NCBI GenBank assembly: GCA_032622095.1
Contig: CP136062.1
Location: 54,855,849 to 54,919,848 of the forward strand
Origin: Siphonodentalium dalli
Lineage: Eukaryota > Mollusca > Scaphopoda > Gadilida > Siphonodentaliidae
Direction: 5' to 3'
DNA: 64,000 nt
This document shows positions 1 to 11,284 of this stretch, in pieces; within the stretch, counting starts at the first letter, position 1; each line of letters begins with the position of its first letter. Made by a program: the position numbers and the translations under genes. Under the pieces are notes generated by a model. The model was not told the DNA's origin. It ran no database searches and saw only the letters and a program-made list of their open reading frames with translations.

Positions 1-404
1 AATGTTTTGTGTGGTGGCGCGGGATACCACGGTGAATGTTTTGTGTGGTGGCGCGGGATACCACGGTGAATGTTTTGTGTGGTGGCGCGGGATACCCCGG
101 TGAATGTTTGTGTGGTGGCGCGGGATACCACGGTGAATGTTTGTGTGGTGGCGCGGGATACCGGTGAATGTTTTGTGTGGTGGCGCGGGATACCGGTGAA
201 TGTTTTGTGTGGTGGCGCGGGATACCACGGTGAATGTTTTGTGTGGTGGCGCGGGATACCCCGGTGAATGTTTGTGTGGTGGCGCGGGATACCACGGTGA
301 ATGTTTGTGTGGTGGCGCGGGATACCGGTGAATGTTTTGTGTGGTGGCGCGGGATACCGGTGAATGTTTTGTGTGGTGGCGAGGGATACCACGGTGAATG
401 TTTT
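1..404. repeat. 34-bp minisatellite with 164-bp higher-order period
   Basis: Twelve units of about 34 bp run head to tail and the window edge cuts the array on the left. Unit variants are 34, 34, 33, 31 and 32 bp long, and this set of five occurs twice in the same order (35-198 and 199-362), giving a 164-bp higher-order repeat. The last full unit (363-396) carries a GCGAGGGAT variant and is followed by an 8-bp partial unit. Open frames across it (70-267, 234-437) exist only because the unit lacks stops; they are not considered genes. Confidence 0.95.
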
Positions 405-1462
405 AACGACGCTATTTTTTTTCTCATTAAATTTTAATTTTTTGTTGTTAAATTGAGCAAGTAGTTGAATCTTAAAATAAAATAAAATAAATAAAGAAAA
501 AAAAAATGTTTTTTTAAAATAAAAATGATCAACATCTGCCAAATCGCGCACTGGGTGGAACTTGTTGCAGCTAGCATTAATATATAAAGGAAACATAATC
601 GCCCTTTTATCGTTTGCGAAATGTCATATATATATATCTAAGCATCCGTGAGTAGGGCATATGTTCGATCGCATTTTATATATTTATATACCAGTATATC
701 TTAGTCATTAGCTTCAATATTTATGAACAATTATAGAGCAAGTAGTTTAATCTAAGAGAGAAAAACAATTAATTAATTTACTCTTTTTTTTCAATAATTT
801 TTTTGTTGATGACATATTATGGACTTGTTCGGGTGTGTGAAATTGTTAAGTTAGTACTCAAGCGCTATGCCAACCTGGGGAATGTCGCATTCCACTAACT
901 TCTCCGAAATTTTCAAAGAAATCGACCATACCACTCCATAGAAAACGTCATCTGAACTACGCCCAATTGTCAATATTTACATCTCGATTCGGGACGCAAC
1001 TATCGGCGATAATCTAACACAAATGATTTCGTCATCGAGTCATTGAATTTCTATATAATATATAATATAATACATTAATATATAAGAATGATGGTGTGTA
1101 TCGTCAATTTGGATTAATATTCGTAAAACATAACATAACTATATATACTTTGAGCAAGATTATTCCTAATGTATATTTGATCACCCTACCGGAGTGCTTC
1201 ACATCATTTTAAATACAAAATTTAAAAAGATCAAAATGTGCAAAACTGTGACTCAAGTTACATGTAGTTAGCTAGTTGCGCATCATGTAGACAAACGTTC
1301 GACTAACCTAATAAGTACCCCTTATTGACAGTTGATTTTTCTCCAGTGCAGCTGTTGGTTTTTGATGCACGATTGAATGTGATTATAAAACAAAACTTCA
1401 CATGTATTGTCAACATATCCTCGTACAAATAGGTTCATACTGGACCTTATTAGTTATTAGAA
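405..1462. other. AT-rich non-coding stretch
   Basis: A poly-A/AAATA-rich stretch (about 470-520) follows the minisatellite, and TATATA runs occur near 630-700 and 1055-1085. No open frame of interest, RNA gene or paired repeat was recognised. Confidence 0.5.
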
Positions 1463-1795
1463 ATCGATTTTTGAAATCTATTATTTTTCACCATCGAGAT
1501 TTATTAGTGGTCCAGTAAAAAGTCCACGAGTCGACGGTCTCAGACCAAATTGAGGATGAAGATGGATAACTCTAAAATCAAGAGGCTTTGTGCTGATAAT
1601 AGGGCCAAATTTCGTCAAACAAGATGTTGATAAATAACACGTTTCGGGCAATGTTATACTATAGTTGACAGCGGTTAGAATTATTTTTGGGCAATTATTC
1701 GATTCTGATAACTGAAGCGGCATTTCTAATAATGTCGTTGTTGTTGGAATCTGATTATATGGGGACCATCGAATCGGATTGATTACCTTTAATTT
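1463..1795 (-). mobile_element. Unidentified dispersed element X, copy 1
   Basis: Read on the minus strand this segment matches 60509-60843 on the plus strand over its whole length. Shared blocks include CCGATTCGATGGTCCCCATA, ATGCCGCTTCAGTTATCAGA and AATAGATTTCAAAAA at the two borders. It lies inside a 159-residue minus-strand open frame (1481-1960). Its C-terminal part shares the peptides MPLQLSE, NCPKI and KPLDFRVIH with copy 2, where the frame is interrupted. The family was not recognised. It could be a short non-autonomous transposon or a fragment of a larger element. Confidence 0.7.
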
Positions 1796-1960
1796 AACGA
1801 GAACAGGCTGGTATAGTTGTAAGTGTTGAATTTCTTTGGAACGAGTATAATACAAAAATAGTAACCGAGACCGATGTTTATTTCGGCTCATGGCAACCCA
1901 CTCGCAAAAGTAAACACTTATCTGGGTCACTCGTTGGATAATTTTGGTACATGCACCCAC
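1481..1960 (-). pseudogene. Open frame of unknown function overlapping element X
   Basis: This is a 159-codon open frame starting at an ATG at 1960. The last ~90 residues are repeated in diverged form at about 60.57-60.83 kb, where an in-frame stop and a frame change break it. This is the longest open frame in its region and the reading frame is partly shared by both copies, so it may be a remnant of a coding element. No domain was recognised, and no splice sites or promoter support a host gene. The part upstream of residue ~60 has no counterpart in copy 2. Confidence 0.3.
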
Positions 1961-3541
1961 TCAGAAATTCTAGATAATGTTATCCTCTGTGTACTCTTAT
2001 ATCAGAACAATTGGTTTGAAATGTAGGCTGTGTTGAGGCGTATACTTTATAAAGCAAAATGATCTGCTACGAGAATATCAGTAATTGCTATTGTCTGGAC
2101 TTGTTATGCTGACGAAAACTGTGGACTATCGGCAAAGGCACTGCTGATGGACTGTTGTTCAGACTAAAATCTCACTCGCGAGGATGCCTCACCAACAGCG
2201 CTACGTACTGTGTGATCAGTATGACATTACCACTGATCGCCGCCAAAACAGTAGCCTTTAACGTGTCACTTGCTACACTTAGGAAACAGCCGTCCACACC
2301 ATACTGTGGCATAACCAAAACAAAATCGAAGACTGGCCTCCAATGTTTTCTGTTCTTGAGGACACAATTGTCACGGTTATTCACGCTGTTGGTGTATGAT
2401 TGTTACATATGACAACTTCAGAAATTAGCAGTCTTCCGGGGACTGAGTATCGAATGTGTTTACCGTTTTGAAAACGATGAAAACTGGTTCAGCCAGTTAC
2501 AGAGGTGTTGATGATTTAAATGCAGACGGGGAACCACACTGTTACCACAGTGCAGTTATATGTGTCGATAACTTCCTGTTGATCTCTCCAAGACAAAATC
2601 CATACATGGGAATGACATGACCACCATCCTATTTTCAATCTTTGAAATACATTTTCAATGGATAAACCCAGACACACGGATTGAAATAATTGGATGGGAC
2701 ATGCCATGACATGATATTAACCATTTGATACAATAAAGTGCACAAAGACATAGACGCATGTTTTGCTTAAATCGGAACAGCAATACATGTTCTGGATCGT
2801 GAGAGATAAGTAACATTGAGTTTCACATGTCACCATCACTGAATATGAAATGAAAACAACCATTAAGAGAAGACCAGCAACAAATATTATAACTACACTC
2901 CACGCATGTAGGTTAAAATATTATATTCCTTGGAGTAAAAATAATAATTGAATAACACAATTAAACCACCAAATACATGTAGTGTGTTGTCAAAGAAGCA
3001 TCTTTCCCTTCCAACGCTCACTCTCCATTCTCCATCTATATCACCTTATCTTTCACTCTATATTATCTCTCTCCCTCTCTACGTCTTTCTTACATACACT
3101 GTTTGTGTCCTATTGAAATGGTATTCAACTATCCTTTCCCAGTGTTCAGTCAGTCGAATTTTTCAAAGCAATCAAACAAAAACAAAAGGCTCACATTTCT
3201 ATTTAAAACAAATTAATGTCGTTATCGCGATATATAACTTGAACAAACGGCGACCGATTTGATGCATAGTTGATAAACGGATTTTTCATAGCAACATCTC
3301 GATCGATTTTGCAAAGCGGATGTTTTACCTGAGATATGGATTTTAATTTGTGTACCTGAGCAATCCCAGGGCGATAATTTTAAAGAATTTCAACTGAACT
3401 GATCCCTGTTCCACAACAATATCTCGAAATAAATCAAAACTTCGATGCTCAACCGTTGTTAAAATGTATAGTAATATTGGCGTACGTGCGTCCTATTACC
3501 ATGCTGTTGGGGATAGCATTTTGAATCAACTTATATATAAA
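1796..3541. other. Stretch without recognised genes
   Basis: Short open frames near 2155-2412, 2172-2384 and 2948-3262 overlap on both strands and carry no recognisable motif. A pyrimidine-rich CTCTC stretch lies near 3010-3090. Nothing else was recognised apart from the unique part of the frame at 1796-1960. Confidence 0.4.
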
Positions 3542-4173
3542 ACTAGCCGATGAGCCCGACGTTGTCCGGGTTATTCAAAAACCAAATTTCAAGTCGATAG
3601 CTCTACCCGTTTCCGAGATCTCGTCTGCGCATGCGCGAAGCTGGCGTCGCACGGGCTCGGCGACCCGATAAAATTCGTATCCGGGGCAAGATACATTCAC
3701 ATACCAAATTTCAAGTCGATAGCTCCACCCGTTTCCGAGATCTCGTCTGCGCATGCGCGAAGCTGGCGTCGCACGGGCTCGGCGACCAGATAAAATTCGT
3801 ATCCGGGGCAAGATACATTCACATACCAAATTTCAAGTCGATAGCTCCACCCGTTTCCGAGATCTAGTCTGCGCATGCGTGAAGTTGGCGTCGCAAGGGC
3901 TCGTCGACCCGATAAAATTCGTATACGGGTCAAGATACATTCACATAGCAAATTTCAAGTCGATGGCTCCACCCGTTTCCGATATCTCGTCTGAGCATGC
4001 GCGAAGCGGGCGCCGCACGGGCTCGCCAATACGACAACGTCGACCGCCTGGTCAAACTACATACACGTACCAAGTTTCGTCCCGATCGGTCGAGAATCGT
4101 AGATTTGTATAAATGACATACAGACAGACATACAGACAGACAGACAACCAGAGGTCTTCAAAATATATATGAG
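3542..4173 (+). repeat. CTAG-headed repeat with four 122-bp core units
   Basis: Head: ACTAGCCGATGAGCCCGACG. Four core units start at 3582, 3704, 3826 and 3948 (exact 122-bp spacing); the last has a diverged 3' half. The tail carries CAGACAGACA microsatellite followed by TCTTCAAAATATATATGAGA. A second element begins directly at the next base. Each core contains the dyad TGCGCATGCGCG or a mutated version. Tandem cores followed by a CAGA microsatellite are known from 'pearl'/HINE elements of bivalves; that assignment is inference. Confidence 0.85.
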
Positions 4174-4673
4174 ACTAGCCGATGAGCCCGACGTTGTCCG
4201 GGCTATTCAAAAACCAAATTTCAAGTCGATAGCTCTACCCGTTTCCGAGATCTGGTCTGCGCATGCGCGAAGCTGGCGTCGCACGGGCTCGGCGACCCGA
4301 TAAAATTCGTATCCGGGGCAAGATACATTCACATACCAAATTTCAAGTCGATAGCTCCACCAGTTTCCGAGATCTGGTCTGCGCATGCGCGAAGCTGGCG
4401 TCGCACGGGCTAGGTGACCGATAAAATTCGTATCCGGGGCAAGATACATTCACATAGCAAATTTCAAGTCGATAGCTCCACCCGTTTCCGAGATCTCGTC
4501 TGCGCATGGCCGAAGCGGGCGCCGCACGGGCTCGCCAATACGACAACGTCGATCGCCTGGTCAAACTACACACACGTACCAAGTTTCGTCCCGATCGGTC
4601 GAGAATCGTAGATTTGTATAAAACAAACATACAGACAAACAGACAAACAGAGGTCTTCAAAATATATATGAGA
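4174..4673 (+). repeat. CTAG-headed repeat with three 122-bp core units
   Basis: This has the same head, core and tail as the preceding element and abuts it with no spacer. Core units start at 4214, 4336 and 4457, so the copy number differs by one from its neighbour. The tail is CAGACAAACAGACAAACAGA followed by TCTTCAAAATATATATGAGA. Long open frames on both strands across it are by-products of the stop-poor core. Confidence 0.85.
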
Positions 4674-5234
4674 TGTATATGTTCTAACAAGTATATGGTC
4701 CAATCAAAATAGATGCACTGTGAACAGTTTTGTATGAGGTTGCTGGTCATTAGCAATACATAATTAAATGGCTAGAGTATGGCAAAAACAGGTGTTTTCA
4801 CAAAAATGGTTGCCATGCCAACGGTTTACATTCTTCGGATCATATCCAAAATGACTTATAATGGTGTGACATACATGTGTGCCAACTGTGATACTTTTAT
4901 CATAAAATTGACGATTTTGTCATCTTTCCACCCAACTAATGGTGTGGCCATTGTCTATCGATAAGAGCAATTTCTAATTTTAAGGGTCGGCAATTGGCCC
5001 GGTCACATGTTTCGTAAAATCTCTCACACACGTAATAACCAGCCTATGGCTATGCTCTCCAGAATGTAACAAAATATCAATATCATGCAATAAATTGAGA
5101 AAGGTTCCTCATAAAGACAAATAATGGGACATGAAGTGATAAATACAGTAATTTTTGACAATGACCTTGACCTTTCATAGTTACCTCGACCCATGAGATC
5201 AGTACTGGCAGTTCGTCTTGGAGAATATATACAT
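4674..5234. other. Stretch without recognised genes
   Basis: A 61-codon frame at 4779-4964 has no recognisable features. Nothing repetitive was recognised here except a TGACCTTGACCTTT stretch near 5162. Confidence 0.4.
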
Positions 5235-5440
5235 ACTAGCAGGTGACCCGACTTCGTCCGGGCTTTGACCTTGAATTGACCATTTGAAGGTCAAAGTCAG
5301 GTCGGAGTCACGATTTGACCCGTCCAAAACACTCCCCGGACAAAATTATCCGTCGGTATAAAATTTCGTCAAAACCCGTCCAGCAGTTTTCCCGGCCATA
5401 GCTAACAGACAAACAAACAGAAGTCCCAAAATATATATTA
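5235..5440 (+). repeat. Short CTAG-headed repeat, GACCCGACTTCGTCC subtype
   Basis: The element begins ACTAGCAGGTGACCCGACTT, runs through TTTGACCTTGAATTGACC and ends with CAGACAAACAAACAGAAG then TCCCAAAATATATATTA. Its tail is nearly identical to the tail of the 1.67-kb units that follow at once, so it belongs to the same repeat class. It shares its head with 14090, 14850, 15623 and 33074. Confidence 0.8.
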
Positions 5441-6190
5441 GACTAGCAGGTTAGCCCGCCACTGGCGGCATTCGTCTCATGGCTTTGTTTCAGAAACATG
5501 ACATTTTTTTAATTTAACCAAATTTCAAGTCGATAGCTCCACCCGTTTCCGAGATCTGGTCTGCGCATGCGCGAAGCTTGCGTCGCACGGGCTCGGCGAG
5601 CCGATAAAATTCGTACCCGGGGCAAGATACATTCACATACCAAATTTCAAGTCGATAGCTCCACCGGTTTCCGAGATCTCGTCTGCGCATGCGCGAAGCT
5701 GACGCCGACGTGATTTCGAGTGACAAAAATGACGATGTCGGAAATAATAACATATCTCGAACCCGGTGGTCGTAGACTTCGATTTTTCATGGGAAAATGG
5801 ACAGACTCCACGCTTTAATTGTATTAGGCAATTATCGAAGAGACATAAACGCATTTATTAACAATTTTGCCAGCCTTGGGAAGATTCGTAGAAACGAGTT
5901 ATATGCAATGGAAATGCATGCATATTTCCTATGTAACGGTTTAACAGTGTCTAAACGCTCTTTATCAACGACACTGTGGATACGAACGCTCTTTAACTAT
6001 CACGCGATTAACCCATGAACTACCCATTGCGGGCGGGGGATTGGAGAATGAGTACTCTGACGTTCTCAGAAGCGGTGCGATGACATTCCATCTGGGATTT
6101 TACCCTTAGATAGAAAGTTTGGGCTCAATCCGTCCGACAGTTTTCCCGGCCATAGCTAACAGACAAACAGAAGTCCCAAAATATATATTA
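5441..6190 (+). repeat. 1.67-kb tandem unit, copy 1, internally deleted
   Basis: The unit begins GACTAGCAGGTTAGCCCGCC. It matches copy 2 up to 5700 and resumes at 5701 with the sequence equivalent to 7373, so 922 bp present in copy 2 (6451-7372) are missing. The deletion ends inside the second 122-bp-type core. The result is a 750-bp unit. Confidence 0.9.
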
Positions 6191-7862
6191 GACTAGCAGG
6201 TTAGCCCGCCACTGGCGGCATTCGTCTCATGGCTTTGTTTCAGAAACATGACATTTTTTTAATTTAACCAAATTTCAAGTCGATAGCTACACCCGTTTCC
6301 GAGATCTGGTCTGCGCATGCGCGAAGTTTGCGTCGCACGGGCTCGGCGAGCCGATAAAATTCGTACCCGGGGCAAGATACATTCACATACCAAATTTCAA
6401 GTCGATAGCTCCACCGGTTTCCGAGATCTCGTCTGCGCATGCGCGAAGCTTGCGTCGCACGGGCTCGGCGAGCCGATAAAATTCGTATCCGGGGCAAGAT
6501 ACATTCACATAGCAAATTTCAAGTCGATAGCTCCACCCGTTTGCGAGATAACGCATTCTTTGTTTTTCAATGAGTTAATTCATGGTACCCGTCCTCCCCG
6601 TCCTAAACTTCAGAGCGGACAGTCAATTAATCCCGTCGTGAAATCCCTCTGCATAATATTTCGAGCTCTTAGATCAATTCTGCCTTTTTAGTTGCATTTC
6701 GTCCGCATCCGTATTTCGGACGCATGGGGTCAGTCGTTTAGCCACGTCCATTGGAATCCGCATCGGACGCATGGGGTATCGTTTAGCCACGTCCATTACA
6801 ATAAAGAGCATTAATTGTTAAAACCTCCGTATACGGTATAGATAAAGAGCGTTATTGCCTTAACCCCCCCCCCCCCCCGCCGTGGCTTTGCGGTGATTTG
6901 GGAGTGGATAAAGGGTGCTCAGGGCTTCTCGAAAACACGACTACGGCGGTGTCGGTGGAATTTTACACTTACATACGAAATTTGATCTCAATCTGTACAC
7001 GCGTTTTGGATTCTATGAAGTACACACACACACATATACGAAGTCTCAAAATATATAGTATAGATAATTTGTGGGTACCCGTTTCAAGGTGAAGGTCACC
7101 TCGGGCGGAAAAACTGATCCGATGAAAATCTCCCCCATTCACCCTTATGATGTCATACAGATAAAGCCTCTCGGCGATGAGTTAAGAGGAACGATTTAGT
7201 GCAAGTACATTATTTAAGCGATGCGTCGAAAGCGGAAACATAAGACGATCGATGGAATCAACTAATAAGTATTGTTCCCGGGCAATACAAAATATCTTAT
7301 GACTTGCAATAAATCTCTCCTCATAGTCCACACCCTGGGGCATAACTGGGAAGGCCTCGCAGGGGATGAATTGACGCCGACGTGATTTCGAGTGACAAAA
7401 ATGACGATGTCGGAAATAATAACATATCTCGAACCCGGTGGTCGTAGACTTCGATTTTTCATGGGAAAATGGACAGACTCCACGCTTTAATTGTATTAGG
7501 CAATTATCGAAGAGACATAAACGCATTTATTAACAATTTTGCCAGCCTTGGGAAGATTCGTAGAAACGAGTTATATGCAATGGAAATGCATGCATATTTC
7601 CTATGTAACGGTTTAACAGTGTCTAAACGCTCTTTATCAACGACACTGTGGATACGAACGCTCTTTAACTATCACGCGATTAACCCATGAACTACCCATT
7701 GCGGGCGGGGGATTGGAGAATGAGTACTCTGACGTTCTCAGAAGCGGTGCGATGACATTCCATCTGGGATTTTACCCTTAGATAGAAAGTTTGGGCTCAA
7801 TCCGTCCGACAGTTTTCCCGGCCATAGCTAACAGACAAACAGAAGTCCCAAAATATATATTA
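6191..7862 (+). repeat. 1.67-kb tandem unit, copy 2, full length
   Basis: The unit is 1672 bp. It seems to be a dimer of two related elements. Part A (6191-7067) has two-and-a-half 122-bp-type cores and ends with a CACACA run and CTCAAAATATATAGTATAGATA. Part B (7068-7862) begins near TTTGTGGGTACCCG and ends CAGACAAACAGAAGTCCCAA plus ATATATATTA. A C15 run lies at 6864-6878. The 73-codon frame beginning MDRLHALIVL (7469-7690) recurs unchanged in the other copies, but they are too similar for this to show selection. Confidence 0.92.
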
Positions 7863-9529
7863 GACTAGCAGGTTAGCCCGCCACTGGCGGCATTCGTCTC
7901 ATGGCTTTGTTTCAGAAACATGACATTTTTTTAATTTAACCAAATTTCAAGTCGATAGCTCCACCCGTTTCCGAGATCTGGTCTGCGCATGCGCGAAGCT
8001 TGCGTCGCACGGGCTCGGCGAGCCGATAAAATTCGTACCCGGGGCAAGATACATTCACATACCAAATTTCAAGTCGATAGCTCCACCGGTTTCCGAGATC
8101 TCGTCTGCGCATGCGCGAAGCTGGCGTCGCACGGACTCGGCGAACCGATAAAATTTGTATCCGGGGCAAGATACATTCACATAGCAAATTTCAAGTCGAT
8201 AGCTCCACCCGTTTACGAGATAACGCATTCTTTGTTTTTCAATGAGTTAATTCATGGTACCCGTCCTCCCCGTCCTAAACTTCAGAGCGGACAGTCAATT
8301 AATCCCGTCGTGAAATCCCTCTGCATAATATTTCGAGCTCTTAGATCAATTCTGCCTTTTTAGTTGCATTTCGTCCGCATCCGTATTTCGGACGCATGGG
8401 GTCAGTCGTTTAGCCACGTCCATTGGAATCCGCATCGGACGCATGGGGTATCGTTTAGCCACGTCCATTACAATAAAGAGCATTAATTGTTAAAACCTCC
8501 GTATACGGTATAGATAAAGAGCGTTATTGCCTTAACCCCCCCCCCGCCGTGGCTTTGCGGTGATTTGGGAGTGGATAAAGGGTGCTCAGGGCTTCTCGAA
8601 AACACGACTACGGCGGTGTCGGTGGAATTTTACACTTACATACGAAATTTGATCTCAATCTGTACACGCGTTTTGGATTCTATGAAGTACACACACACAC
8701 ATATACGAAGTCTCAAAATATATAGTATAGATAATTTGTGGGTACCCGTTTCAAGGTGAAGGTCACCTCGGGCGGAAAAACTGATCCGATGAAAATCTCC
8801 CCCATTCACCCTTATGATGTCATACAGATAAAGCCTCTCGGCGATGAGTTAAGAGGAACGATTTAGTGCAAGTACATTATTTAAGCGATGCGTCGAAAGC
8901 GGAAACATAAGACGATCGATGGAATCAACTAATAAGTATTGTTCCCGGGCAATACAAAATATCTTATGACTTGCAATAAATCTCTCCTCATAGTCCACAC
9001 CCTGGGGCATAACTGGGAAGGCCTCGCAGGGGATGAATTGACGCCGACGTGATTTCTAGTGACAAAAATGACGATGTCGGAAATAATAACATATCTCGAA
9101 CCCGGTGGTCGTAGACTTCGATTTTTCATGGGAAAATGGACAGACTCCACGCTTTAATTGTATTAGGCAATTATCGAAGAGACATAAACGCATTTATTAA
9201 CAATTTTGCCAGCCTTGGGAAGATTCGTAGAAACGAGTTATATGCAATGGAAATGCATGCATATTTCCTATGTAACGGTTTAACAGTGTCTAAACGCTCT
9301 TTATCAACGACACTGTGGATACGAACGCTCTTTAACTATCACGCGATTAACCCATGAACTACCCATTGCGGGCGGGGGATTGGAGAATGAGTACTCTGAC
9401 GTTCTCAGAAGCGGTGCGATGACATTCCATCTGGGATTTTACCCTTAGATAGAAAGTTTGGGCTCAATCCGTCCGACAGTTTTCCCGGCCATAGCTAACA
9501 GACAAACAGAAGTCCCAAAATATATATTA
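7863..9529 (+). repeat. 1.67-kb tandem unit, copy 3, full length
   Basis: This 1667-bp unit is nearly identical to copy 2. The main length difference is the C run (10 C at 8536-8545 against 15). Near identity points to a recent tandem amplification or homogenisation. Confidence 0.92.
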
Positions 9530-10397
9530 GACTAGCAGGTTAGCCCGCCACTGGCGGCATTCGTCTCATGGCTTTGTTTCAGAAACATGACATTTTTTTA
9601 ATTTAACCAAATTTCAAGTCGATAGCTCCACCCGTTTCCGAGATCTGGTCTGCGCATGCGCGAAGCTTGCGTCGCACGGGCTCGGCGAGCCGATAAAATT
9701 CGTACCCGGGGCAAGATACATTCACATACCAAATTTCAAGTCGATAGCTCCACCGGTTTCCGAGATCTCGTCTGCGCATGCGCGAAGCTTGCGTCGCACG
9801 GGCTCGGCGAGCCGATAAAATTCGTATCCGGGGCAAGATACATTCACATAGCAAATTTCAAGTCGATAGCTCCACCCGTTTGCGAGATAACGCATTCTTT
9901 GTTTTTCAATGAGTTAATTCATGGTACCCGTCCTCCCCGTCCTAAACTTCAGAGCGGACAGTCAATTAATCCCGTCGTGAAATCCCTCTGCATAATATTT
10001 CGAGCTCTTAGATCAATTCTGCCTTTTTAGTTGCATTTCGTCCGCATCCGTATTTCGGACGCATGGGGTCAGTCGTTTAGCCACGTCCATTGGAATCCGC
10101 ATCGGACGCATGGGGTATCGTTTAGCCACGTCCATTACAATAAAGAGCATTAATTGTTAAAACCTCCGTATACGGTATAGATATAGAGCGTTATTGCCTT
10201 AACCCCCCGCCGTGTTTTTGTGGTGATTTGGGAGTGGATAAAGGGTGCTCAGGGTTTCTCGAAAACACGACTACGGCGGTGTCGGTGGGATTTTACACTT
10301 ACATACGAAATTTGATCTCAATCTGTACACGCGTTTTGGATTCTATGAAGTACACACACACACATATACGAAGTCTCAAAATATATAGTATAGATAA
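9530..10397 (+). repeat. 1.67-kb tandem unit, copy 4, part A only
   Basis: The copy matches part A and stops at the A/B boundary just after AATATATAGTATAGATA. This supports the view that A is an element in its own right. Its C run is 6 long (10203-10208). The array order is A'-B', A-B, A-B, A. Confidence 0.9.
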
Positions 10398-10734
10398 GTA
10401 TTATTATATAACTATATCCACCAATAAATCCACCGTTCTCACAAAAATACTTCATATATGATCATTTTCCAGAATTCTCAGAAACCACTTACTGTTGCGA
10501 TGGTAACGCCATTTTTTAGGCAACTAATCGATAAGAAGCTTGTCAACAATGTCTCCAGTTTACGATAAACTACATTGCCCAAAATCCCCAATTTTTTTTA
10601 CGAAACCCATTTTTAAATACGAATGACAGGCAACTATATTCTCATATGGAAAGAACAATCGTAAATATAAAATAAGTTCTTTCCAGATGAGGCTACTTTA
10701 GAGGACTGTACATGTTTGAATAAATGAAATGGAA
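10398..10734. other. Stretch without recognised genes
   Basis: AT-rich sequence follows the array. No repeat partner or coding signal was recognised. Confidence 0.4.
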
Positions 10735-10853
10735 TGGACCTAGCAGTGGGTACCGTCCACCAATGGGCTGCATGGTTACTGTTACTAACCACCACAATCC
10801 ATCTCAATCTCGCTACATATTCATAACTAAAATGGCTTCCGATGAGAACGGAG
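10735..10853. repeat. Dispersed 120-bp repeat, copy 1
   Basis: This matches the reverse complement of 48549-48668. Shared blocks include CATGGTTACTGTTACTAA and AAAATGGCTTCCGATGAGAA. It is an unidentified dispersed repeat. Confidence 0.8.
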
Positions 10854-11284
10854 TTTAATACATGGCTATGACGTCACTCCTTTGTTCATCGGGTCCAGTT
10901 TATAGAATTCCATCAGGCCATATGCTAATTCAGTCATATGTAGACTTATTTACGGACTCAATCTTCACACATACCCGTTTATCATGGAGCAAATCTCGCT
11001 ATATATGTGCAGTTGATGCTAGAACTTACTACCATCGATATTCCGCAATCGTGATGACATTATTACCGAAGAGAGCATAGAAATCGCATGATGATTCAAA
11101 ATTTTCCTTTAAAAGAGGGCGAGTAAACATATTCAGACGACAATGAGTTGACATATACTAGAACAGACGTCAAAAAAGATATATTGGAACATCACCACCC
11201 TTAATATTTTATGGCCGAAAACTTAACACTACCCCCTAAAACGTACACCATGACTTCGGTTGTCTGAAAGGCAAAACAGACCAC
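10854..11284. other. Stretch without recognised genes
   Basis: A 72-codon frame (10862-11080) has no recognisable features. Nothing else was recognised. Confidence 0.35.

Noticed and set aside
3575-4756. Many 60-137-codon frames on both strands
   Set aside because: They follow the stop-poor 122-bp cores and shift frame with each unit.
5797-6018. 73-codon frame MDRLHALIVL repeated in three tandem units
   Set aside because: The units are almost identical in DNA, so conservation shows recent duplication rather than selection.
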